DNA from: an uncultured Collinsella sp.
GTDB taxonomy: Bacteria; Actinomycetota; Coriobacteriia; Coriobacteriales; Coriobacteriaceae
Direction of reading: 5' to 3'
Assembly (NCBI GenBank): GCA_900549215.1
Contig: URNJ01000062.1
Coordinates: 1 to 9,727 of the forward strand
DNA: 9,727 nucleotides
The position numbers were made by a program, and so were the translations under genes. Positions 4,726-9,727 of the stretch are shown here, piece by piece; the first letter of the stretch is position 1, and the number at the start of each line of letters is the position of its first letter. The notes beneath the pieces are model-generated. The model did not search any database and was not told the origin of the DNA. It was given only the letters and a program-made list of their open reading frames with translations.

Positions 4726-5643
4726 CTATTTACCGAGCGGTGAGAATTCGTCGACGATGAGGTCGAGACATTGCGGAAGCGCGCGGGCGCCAAAGACGCC
4801 GGAGTTGCTGGAGATAATCTCGCCATCGAACTGCATGCCCAGCGACGGCGTGCAGGTGATCTTGGCTTCCTTGGTCTGGATGATTTTGAACTGCGGGCGG
4901 CCGAGCACCTTGCCGGCGGGGTCGAGCGCGGCGGTAATCACGGTGGGCAGCAGCTGCACGGTGCGCACGGGCTCGATGACTGCGATGTCCACCATGCCGT
5001 CGTTCATGCGGCAGTCGGGGAACAGATTGATGTCGTTTTGGATGACCGAGGTGTTGCCTGCCATGCAGCAGATGCCGTCGAGCTCCTCGACAATGCCGTC
5101 ATGCTCAATTGTAAAGTGCGCCACCGTGGGATTGGGCGTGGCGAGCGCGGACAGGAAGTAGGCGATCTCACCGATGTCGTTTTTGGTGGGGGCGGCCTTC
5201 ATCATGATCTCGGCATCGTAGCCCGAGCCGGCGATGATGATGAAGCCATGACGCTTCTCGTTGCCGTTCTCGTCGAGCCAAAAGAGCTCGCCCATGTCTG
5301 CCTTGACGGTGCGGCCGGCGCGGCAGGCCTTGGCGAGTGCCGCCGCCTCGGGGGCATTGCCGATGTTGTTGAAGAACAGGCAGGCCGTGCCAGAGGGGAA
5401 GACGAGTGTGGGGACGCCGCATCCGCGCATCTGGTCGAGCACGTTGGAGACGGTGCCGTCGCCGCCCGAGACCACCACGCGATCGAACTCGCGCACGTCC
5501 GCCACGGCGTCCTCGGGCTCCATGCCATCGCCGATAAAGCGCATCACGACCTCGTCGCCGCCCTGTGCGAGGGCGTGCGTGAATGCGTAGATTTCATCTG
5601 AGCTGGGGCCCGATGCCGGGTTGTGGATGATAAGGCAGCGCAT
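4726..5643 (-). CDS. Diacylglycerol kinase-like lipid kinase (DAGK catalytic family)
   Basis: 305 residues, the usual length of bacterial DgkB/YegS-type soluble lipid kinases. These transfer phosphate from ATP to diacylglycerol or a related lipid at the inner membrane face. The N-terminus 'CLIIHNPASG' and GGDGT (60-64) are the nucleotide-binding motifs. 'FPSGTACLFFNNIG' (82-95) takes the place of the usual P-x-GT-x-ND-x-A loop. 'DGMVDIAVI' (215-223) and FDGE (272-275, with the probable catalytic Glu275) complete the second domain. The ND pair of the GTxND motif is replaced by C and L, so substrate or activity may differ. The start ATG at 5643 has only a weak ribosome binding site (CGGGAA). 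It is first in an operon with the 30-codon gene and divergent from ribonuclease D. The exact lipid substrate is not deducible. Confidence 0.88.
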   Translation of the reverse strand: MRCLIIHNPASGPSSDEIYAFTHALAQGGDEVVMRFIGDGMEPEDAVADVREFDRVVVSGGDGTVSNVLDQMRGCGVPTLVFPSGTACLFFNNIGNAPEAAALAKACRAGRTVKADMGELFWLDENGNEKRHGFIIIAGSGYDAEIMMKAAPTKNDIGEIAYFLSALATPNPTVAHFTIEHDGIVEELDGICCMAGNTSVIQNDINLFPDCRMNDGMVDIAVIEPVRTVQLLPTVITAALDPAGKVLGRPQFKIIQTKEAKITCTPSLGMQFDGEIISSNSGVFGARALPQCLDLIVDEFSPLGK

Positions 5644-5671
5644 ACTTACGTTCCCGTTCTGTGACTAACCG

Positions 5672-5679
5672 AGTATAGT
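5672..5679. promoter_or_regulatory. Overlapping divergent -10 elements between lipid kinase and rnd
   Basis: TATAGT on the plus strand (5674-5679) and TATACT on the minus strand (5677-5672) overlap in the only 98-base gap between the two divergent genes. Neither has a clear -35 box (the plus strand offers TTCCCG at 17 bases). If both are used, RNA polymerase would compete for the same site. This is a weak call made from the -10 hexamers and geometry only. Confidence 0.35.
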
Positions 5680-5741
5680 TGTAAGGCAATGCCGATATCC
5701 TACCCGTGTTTTTCGGGCCTAACCTTATTCGATGGGTTGAT

Positions 5742-6875
5742 ATGTACATTTCCACACATCAGGCTCTACTCGACTTTTGCCAGCGCGCCCGCGAGTTCGA
5801 CGCGATTGCCGTCGATACCGAGTTTTTGCGCGAGCGCACGTTCCATCCGCGTCTGTGCCTGGTTCAGATTGCCACCCCTGCCGAGAGCGTCGCAATCGAC
5901 CCCCTGGTGATCGACGACCTGTCGCCGCTCGCCGAGCTCATGGCCGACGAGAGCGTGACCAAGGTGTTCCACGCCTGCTCGCAGGACATGGAGGTTATGC
6001 TCCATACCGTGGGCGTGCTGCCGCGTCCTATTTTTGACACGCAGGTCGCCGCCGCCTTTTTGGGCGAGCGCCAGCAGATTTCGTACGGCGCGCTCGTGCA
6101 GACGTTTTGCGGCGTATCGCTGCCCAAGACTGAATCGCTGACCGACTGGTCGCGGCGCCCGCTGACCGACAAGCAGATTGAGTACGCGATTGATGACGTC
6201 AAGTACCTGATCGTCGCCTATACCGAGATGATGAGCCGCCTGCGCGAACTGGGCCGCGTGGACTGGGTGCTCGACGAGCTACGCCCACTGGCCGACGAGT
6301 CGCACTATCGCGCCGACCGTCACGAGGCATTCCGTAAGGTCAAGCGCATCAACTCGTGCAGCCGCCATCAGCTGGGCATCGCGCGCGAGCTTGCCGCTTG
6401 GCGCGAGGACCGTGCCGAGCGACGCAACATCCCGCGCAAGTGGGTCATGTCCGACGATACGCTGTTGGCGCTCGTCAAGCGCAATCCCGTGCGCGTCGAG
6501 GAGTTCCGCAGTATCCGCGGTACCGATCAGTTGGGGGAGCGCGACGTGGACGGCGCGCTCATGGCCATCAAGCGTGGCGCGAGCTGCCCGCACGATCGCC
6601 TGCCGCTCATGGTGCGCGGGCATCGCCAGATCTCGCCGGAGCTGGAGAGCGTGACGGACCTGATGTATGCGCTCATTCGCCTGGTTGCCGAGCGCTCGGG
6701 CGTGGCAACCTCAGTCATTGCCTCGCGCGATGATCTGGCTGACTACATTGAGCATCCCGAGCAGAGCCCCCTGCGCGAAGGCTGGCGCTTTGAGCTCGTG
6801 GGCTCGCGCCTGGACGATCTGCTATCGGGCAACATGGGACTCACCGTGAAGGACGGCAAAATCGAGCTACTGTAG
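5742..6875 (+). CDS. rnd: Ribonuclease D
   Basis: A 3'-5' exoribonuclease of the DEDDy class that trims tRNA and other small RNA 3' ends. The start ATG at 5742 gives 377 residues, close to E. coli RNase D. A GTG at 5706 would add 12 residues and cannot be excluded, since both starts have weak ribosome binding sites. Exo I is 'VDTEF' (Asp25, Glu27), Exo II is 'HACSQDMEVM' (Asp82), and Exo III is 'YAIDDVKYL' (Tyr148, Asp152). All four metal-binding acids and the tyrosine are present. An HRDC domain follows at about 207-285 ('RHQLGIARELAAWREDRAERRNIPRKW', here split by known conserved W and RNIP positions), then a second helical region. It is divergent from the lipid kinase, and 64 bases separate it from the metallopeptidase gene downstream. 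Confidence 0.93.
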   Translation: MYISTHQALLDFCQRAREFDAIAVDTEFLRERTFHPRLCLVQIATPAESVAIDPLVIDDLSPLAELMADESVTKVFHACSQDMEVMLHTVGVLPRPIFDTQVAAAFLGERQQISYGALVQTFCGVSLPKTESLTDWSRRPLTDKQIEYAIDDVKYLIVAYTEMMSRLRELGRVDWVLDELRPLADESHYRADRHEAFRKVKRINSCSRHQLGIARELAAWREDRAERRNIPRKWVMSDDTLLALVKRNPVRVEEFRSIRGTDQLGERDVDGALMAIKRGASCPHDRLPLMVRGHRQISPELESVTDLMYALIRLVAERSGVATSVIASRDDLADYIEHPEQSPLREGWRFELVGSRLDDLLSGNMGLTVKDGKIELL

Positions 6876-6939
6876 GGAAGCCTAACCGCCTGAGTGGGTA
6901 GAATGCCTCCAACGTGTAACTCGATTCGGAGGAATTCGC

Positions 6940-7644
6940 ATGCCTTATTACTATGGATACGGCTTTGGTATCGACCCGCTGTACCTGCTGGTTGTTCTTG
7001 TCTGTACGGTGCTCGGTCTTGCCGCACAGAGCTATATCAACTCGACGTACAAGACGTGGTCCAAGGTTCGCTCGGACGGCGATACGGGCGCTGCGGTTGC
7101 TCGCCGCATGCTCGACGCCAACGGTTGCAACGCCGTGGGCATCAAGGGCGTTGCCGGCGAGCTCACCGATCACTACAACCCGCAGGATAACAATCTGTAT
7201 CTCTCGGACGCCAACCGTTCGGGTGGATCGGTCGCAAGCGTTGCCGTCGCCTGTCACGAGGCGGGCCATGCCGCCCAGCGTCAAAGCGGCTACGCCATGA
7301 TGCAGGTGCGCAGCGCCCTCGTGCCCGTCGTCAACTTTACCCAGAACACTTGGACCATCGTGCTGCTTATGGGCCTGTTCATGAACATCGCGGGGCTCAC
7401 GACTCTCGCGTTGATCTTCTTCTCGTTTAGCGTGTTGTTCCAGCTGGTTACGCTGCCGGTCGAGATCGATGCCAGCCGCCGCGCTGTGGCCTACATTGAG
7501 CAGTCGGGCATGAGCTCCAAGCAGGTCAACGGTGCCAAGAAGGTGCTGACGGCAGCTGCGCTTACCTATGTGGCATCGGCGCTCACCTCGATTATTCAGC
7601 TGCTCTACCTTATGGCTCGCTACAACAGAAACTCCAACCGATAA
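6940..7644 (+). CDS. YugP-type membrane zinc metallopeptidase
   Basis: 234 residues of the Zn_peptidase_2 family (B. subtilis YugP type). A first membrane helix (about 12-30) is followed by a soluble segment with 'TGAAVARRMLDANG' and a 'DHYNPQDNNLYLS' strand. The zinc-binding HEAGH (106-110) comes next, then two hydrophobic stretches (about 138-172), the 'LPVEIDASRRA' motif whose Glu175 is the likely third zinc ligand, and a last helix (203-226). The active site should face the membrane or its surface; physiological substrates are unknown for the family. GGAGG (6928-6932) lies seven bases before the ATG. A weak -10-like TAGAAT at 6899-6904 has no good -35 box, so it may be co-transcribed with ribonuclease D. 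Confidence 0.9.
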   Translation: MPYYYGYGFGIDPLYLLVVLVCTVLGLAAQSYINSTYKTWSKVRSDGDTGAAVARRMLDANGCNAVGIKGVAGELTDHYNPQDNNLYLSDANRSGGSVASVAVACHEAGHAAQRQSGYAMMQVRSALVPVVNFTQNTWTIVLLMGLFMNIAGLTTLALIFFSFSVLFQLVTLPVEIDASRRAVAYIEQSGMSSKQVNGAKKVLTAAALTYVASALTSIIQLLYLMARYNRNSNR

Positions 7645-7733
7645 CAAATGGGACTGACAAAGCGCCGCGGGGATTTGTGTCCCAGCGGCGCTGTACTATG
7701 TGTGGGACTTGAATTTGCGCAGGGCCGGAGCCC
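7645..7733 (+). other. Structured noncoding leader before xseA (pseudoknot topology)
   Basis: TGGGAC-TG-ACAAA (7649-7661) can pair with TTTGTGTCCCA (7674-7684): 11 pairs with a two-base bulge. The loop of that stem contains AGCGCCGC (7661-7668), which is perfectly complementary to GCGGCGCT immediately downstream (7685-7692). The two stems share one base at 7661 and interlock as an H-type pseudoknot, or act as alternatives. No T-tract follows, so it does not look like an ordinary terminator of the metallopeptidase gene. A further small hairpin GGGC-CGGA-GCCC (7722-7733) directly abuts the upstream candidate ATG of xseA at 7734. The function is unknown. Confidence 0.45.
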
Positions 7734-7748
7734 ATGTGCACGATGACG

Positions 7749-7756
7749 AAAGGAGG
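7749..7756 (+). promoter_or_regulatory. Ribosome binding site that favours the GTG start of xseA
   Basis: AAAGGAGG, the strongest Shine-Dalgarno match near the gene, ends four bases before GTG at 7761. It lies inside any product begun at the upstream ATGs at 7734 or 7743, and the ATG at 7734 has its own GGAG buried in a GC hairpin. Confidence 0.6.
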
Positions 7757-7760
7757 CTGC

Positions 7761-9230
7761 GTGGCAGGCTGGAATCTAACCGGCAACAGCGTTTCCGCCG
7801 AGTTCGACGGGTCGGACGAGCAGGAGCGCAAAGAGCTCAGCGTGAGCCAGGCGGTCGAGATCGCCGCTGGTGCGCTCGATGCGATTCCGCAGCTGAGCGT
7901 CCTGGGCGAGGTCACCGGCTTTCGTGGCCCCAATGCCCGAAGCGGCCACTGCTACTTCCAGATCAAGGACGACTCGGCCGTCGTCGATTGCATTATCTGG
8001 AAGGGCGCCTATCTCAAGCGCACCTTCGATTTGCGCGATGGTATGCAGGTGAGCTTTAAGGGCAGCTTTAACCTCTACAAGCCCACGGGCCGTATGAGCT
8101 TTGTCGCCCGCTCGTTCTCGTTAGCGGGGGAGGGTCTGCTGCGTCAGCAGGTGGCGCAACTGGCCGAAAAGCTACGCCGCGAGGGCCTGATGGACGAAGC
8201 GCGCAAGCGCCGCATCCCGGTGTTCTGCTCCCGCGTGGCAGTCGTCACCTCGCTTTCCGGCGCCGTGATCGACGACGTCAAGCGCACATTGCGCCGTCGC
8301 AACCCGCTCGTCGAGCTTGTTTGCGTGGGCGCCAAGGTGCAAGGCGAGGGCGCGCCGGCAGAGCTCATTGAGGGCTTGCGCCGCGCCGCTTCCATTACGC
8401 CGGCGCCCGACTGTATTTTGCTGGTGCGCGGCGGCGGCTCCTTTGAGGACCTCATGACCTTTAATGACGAGGAGCTTGCCCGCGCGGTGGCGGCTTGTCC
8501 TGTGCCCGTGGTGACCGGCATTGGCCATGAGCCCGATACCTCGATTTGCGACATGGTGAGCGACCGACGCGCCTCCACGCCCACGGCGGCGGCAGAATCG
8601 GTGGCGCCGGCTATGACGGAGTTGGCCGATGTGCTCGAGGCGCGCCATCAGCGTCTGGGTGCCGCGATGGCATCGATGATTGGGTCGGCCCAGGTCGACC
8701 TGGAGATGCTCGATCAGCGCGGTCGCCGTGCCTGGGATACCTATACGGCTCGCTTGGGTGATGCGCTCGATGCCGCTGCGTGTCGCCCGTGCCTCAACGA
8801 CCCCACATTTATGGTCGAGCGTCGCGAATCGGAGCTTGCGCTGACTGCCGATCGCCTGTCGGGCGCCATAGTACGCTCGGTCGGGACATTTCGCTCCAAC
8901 TTTGGGCGCTTGCCCGAGCGTCTGATTACAAGCACCTCGGGGCTCGATGGTAAGCGCCATGCACTCTCGCTTGCGAGTTCCCGTCTGGAGCATCGGGGAC
9001 GTTCGATGCTCAGCAAACCCGCTTCCGACCTGCCGCGTCGCTCGATGCCCTGTCGCCGCTCAAGGTACTTGCTCGCGGCTATTCCATCGCGTACAGCGAT
9101 GATGGTGTGGCTACGAGCGCCAAGACCTTTAAGCCTGGCGACGCCATTCGCGTGCGCATGGCAGACGGCAACGTGGCAGCAACGGTCGATACGGTCGAGT
9201 AACCCGCGTTTCATAGCGATAAACCTTTAG
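7761..9230 (+). CDS. xseA: Exonuclease VII large subunit, frameshifted near the C-terminus
   Basis: The catalytic subunit of exodeoxyribonuclease VII, which degrades single-stranded DNA to oligonucleotides. Residues count from GTG 7761; the open frame extends back to ATG 7734. An N-terminal OB-fold ('LSVLGEVTGFR', 'SGHCYFQIKD', 'GRMSFVARS') spans about 25-120. The nuclease domain follows with 'VAVVTSLSGAVIDDV' (159-173), 'RGGGSFEDL' (223-231), 'GIGHEPDTS' (253-261) and 'RASTPTAAAE' (270-279). A coiled-coil region comes after. The frame stays normal to about residue 412 and then reads an unrelated Arg-rich tail to TGA-free position 9230. The expected ending LDALSPLKVLARGYSI is instead encoded at 8999-9202 in the -1 frame. 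Cause may be a real mutation or a sequencing error in the G run at 8995-8998. xseB follows. Confidence 0.85.
   Translation: MAGWNLTGNSVSAEFDGSDEQERKELSVSQAVEIAAGALDAIPQLSVLGEVTGFRGPNARSGHCYFQIKDDSAVVDCIIWKGAYLKRTFDLRDGMQVSFKGSFNLYKPTGRMSFVARSFSLAGEGLLRQQVAQLAEKLRREGLMDEARKRRIPVFCSRVAVVTSLSGAVIDDVKRTLRRRNPLVELVCVGAKVQGEGAPAELIEGLRRAASITPAPDCILLVRGGGSFEDLMTFNDEELARAVAACPVPVVTGIGHEPDTSICDMVSDRRASTPTAAAESVAPAMTELADVLEARHQRLGAAMASMIGSAQVDLEMLDQRGRRAWDTYTARLGDALDAAACRPCLNDPTFMVERRESELALTADRLSGAIVRSVGTFRSNFGRLPERLITSTSGLDGKRHALSLASSRLEHRGRSMLSKPASDLPRRSMPCRRSRYLLAAIPSRTAMMVWLRAPRPLSLATPFACAWQTATWQQRSIRSSNPRFIAINL
8999..9202 (+). other. xseA: Displaced C-terminal coding segment of xseA
   Basis: In the frame beginning at 8999 the sequence reads TFDAQQTRFRP, then AASLDALSPLKVLARGYSIA, then a 'FKPGDAIRVRMADG' segment and ends VE-TAA at 9200-9202. 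'DALSPLKVLARGYSI' is the conserved C-terminal signature of XseA. The adjoining frame upstream encodes the rest of the protein, so a single added G in GGGG (8995-8998) would restore one continuous ~480-residue protein stopping 42 bases before xseB. Conservation of the displaced segment without internal stops shows the lesion is recent or artefactual. Confidence 0.85.
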
Positions 9231-9244
9231 GAAAGGAAACAGAT

Positions 9245-9511
9245 ATGGCAGAGAAGACCCCGGTCGAGCAGCTTACGTACAAGCAGGCCTCGCAGGAGCT
9301 GGAACTCATTATCCGCAGCTTGGAGTCGGGAGACATGGAGCTCGAGGAGTCGCTCGAGAGCTACACCCGCGGCGTCGAGCTCCTCAAGAGCCTGCGTACC
9401 CGACTGGCCGATGCCGAGCAGAAGGTCTCGGTGCTCCTTAAGGATGTCGACGGCAACGACGTGCTCGCCGACGGCGAAGCCGCCAACACCGATGACAACC
9501 TCTCGTTCTAA
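9245..9511 (+). CDS. xseB: Exonuclease VII small subunit
   Basis: 88 residues, normal for XseB, the small helical subunit that binds in multiple copies along the coiled-coil arm of XseA to form active exonuclease VII. The family core is visible as 'YKQASQELELIIRSLESGDM', then 'ELEESLESYTRGVELLK' and 'LADAEQKVSVLL', followed by an acidic, less conserved tail ('DGEAANTDDNLSF'). AGGAAAGGA lies just before the ATG at 9245. It follows the restored xseA stop by 42 bases, the typical xseA-xseB operon order. If the xseA lesion is real, the out-of-frame reading ends 14 bases before this gene. The complex might then be impaired because the altered segment lies at the XseA C-terminus. Confidence 0.95.
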   Translation: MAEKTPVEQLTYKQASQELELIIRSLESGDMELEESLESYTRGVELLKSLRTRLADAEQKVSVLLKDVDGNDVLADGEAANTDDNLSF

Positions 9512-9532
9512 TCATCACGCAGCCCACTTTGG

Positions 9533-9628
9533 GGTAGTCTTTTTGGGACGGGGCTTTTTTGACTACCTCTTGTCGGCTGCCTCGCCGAGCACTTGCGTTT
9601 GCGAAAAAGTAGTCAAAAAAGCCCCGTC
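9533..9628. repeat. Perfect 20-bp inverted repeat after xseB, probable terminator hairpin
   Basis: GACGGGGCTTTTTTGACTAC (9547-9566) is the exact reverse complement of 9609-9628, around a 42-base spacer that itself has a TCGGC/GCCGA hairpin (9573-9577 with 9584-9588). A competing pairing exists on the left: GGTAGTC (9533-9539) with GACTACC (9561-9567). T-tracts sit within the arms (T5 at 9540-9544, T6 at 9555-9560; A6 at 9615-9620) rather than after the stem. Termination on the plus strand could therefore happen at the first T-tracts, with the whole structure acting in both directions. Confidence 0.7.
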
Positions 9629-9634
9629 GCAAAA

Positions 9635-9727
9635 TGAACTGCACCCCAAAACTTGGACGGCTTAAATAAAAACTACGCCGCAAGGGACTGTCTCCGGAAC
9701 TCCTCCGGGGTCAGTCCCTTCAGTTTA
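9635..9727 (-). mobile_element. End of an IS3-family insertion sequence
   Basis: The plus-strand sequence TGAACTGCACCCCAAAACTT starting at 9635 begins with the TG of IS3-family ends and resembles the terminal inverted repeats of the IS150-type group. It is followed within 40 bases by the stop codon of an IS3-type transposase read on the minus strand, exactly the expected arrangement at the right end of such an element. The remainder lies outside the window. The element begins six bases after the right arm of the 20-bp inverted repeat, so it was inserted at or just beside that structure. Confidence 0.8.
9673..9727 (-). CDS. IS3-family transposase (OrfB), C-terminal end
   Basis: Only the last 18 codons are in the window. 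They read KLKGLTPEEFRRQSLAA and end in TAG (9675-9673). 'LKGLTPEEFR-QSLA' is the characteristic C-terminal ending of the IS3-family OrfB integrase (rve/DDE domain), which follows the catalytic core. Intactness of the transposase cannot be judged. The terminal inverted repeat 38 bases beyond the stop supports the assignment. Confidence 0.8.
   Translation of the reverse strand, partial: KLKGLTPEEFRRQSLAA

Noticed and set aside
4771..5601. 276-residue plus-strand frame opposite the lipid kinase
   Set aside because: Antisense shadow; the minus strand carries GGDGT and other family motifs, while this frame shows none.
6841..7647. 268-residue minus-strand frame over the metallopeptidase
   Set aside because: Antisense of the YugP-like gene, which carries HEAGH and a good ribosome binding site; no family match by eye.
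8172..8993. 273-residue minus-strand frame over xseA
   Set aside because: Shadow frame, rich in Arg and His, opposite the conserved XseA nuclease motifs.
8990..9002. Programmed -1 frameshift site in xseA
   Set aside because: CAT-CGG-GGA does not fit the X-XXY-YYZ slippery pattern and no clear downstream stimulatory structure was noticed; a single-base deletion in the G run is simpler.
9411..9683. Open frames on both strands through the post-xseB palindrome, both reading RGFFDY and VVKKAPSQ
   Set aside because: The similar peptides arise because the DNA is a perfect inverted repeat; neither frame has a ribosome binding site, and one overlaps xseB and the IS end.

Overview
The window looks like a chromosomal segment of a high-GC gut actinobacterium of the Coriobacteriia, most likely Collinsella or a close relative. 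This is judged from GC-rich codon choice, clear AGGAGG-type ribosome binding sites, an LPXTG-anchored C69 dipeptidase and a tryptophan leader-peptide attenuator. No marker gene fixes the species. Two different insertion sequences flank the block: the 3' end of an IS110-family recombinase gene on the left, and the 3' end of an IS3-family transposase gene with its terminal inverted repeat on the right.

Left part (about 600-2300, minus strand): two tandem, paralogous integral membrane proteins resemble TrpP-like S components of ECF vitamin/amino-acid transporters. Upstream lies an undersized gene, a 22-codon leader peptide with three consecutive Trp codons, its own ribosome binding site and an extended -10 promoter. 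A strong intrinsic terminator follows it and precedes the first transporter gene. This is the layout of classical tryptophan attenuation and is the best evidence that these transporters carry tryptophan or a related compound. A 21-nt near-perfect inverted repeat brackets the terminator, and a roughly 100-nt imperfect hairpin lies between the two transporter genes.

Middle part (2370-5643, minus strand): a secreted, sortase-anchored C69 dipeptidase has its own promoter and a structured 5' leader. Upstream of it is a diacylglycerol-kinase-like lipid kinase, followed at once by a 30-codon membrane microprotein and then a strong terminator.

Right part (5742-9511, plus strand): ribonuclease D (divergent from the lipid kinase), a YugP-type membrane zinc metallopeptidase, and exonuclease VII large and small subunits (xseA, xseB). 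xseA carries an apparent one-base deletion in a G run near base 8995-8998. This displaces the conserved C-terminal 'LDALSPLKVLARGYSI' segment into another frame, ending at 9202. A noncoding stretch with H-type pseudoknot topology precedes xseA. A perfect 20-bp inverted repeat follows xseB, directly next to the IS3 end.

Functionally, the block combines tryptophan uptake, peptide breakdown at the cell wall, lipid phosphorylation, and RNA/DNA exonucleolytic housekeeping. No defence system, CRISPR array, tRNA, rRNA or prophage was seen.
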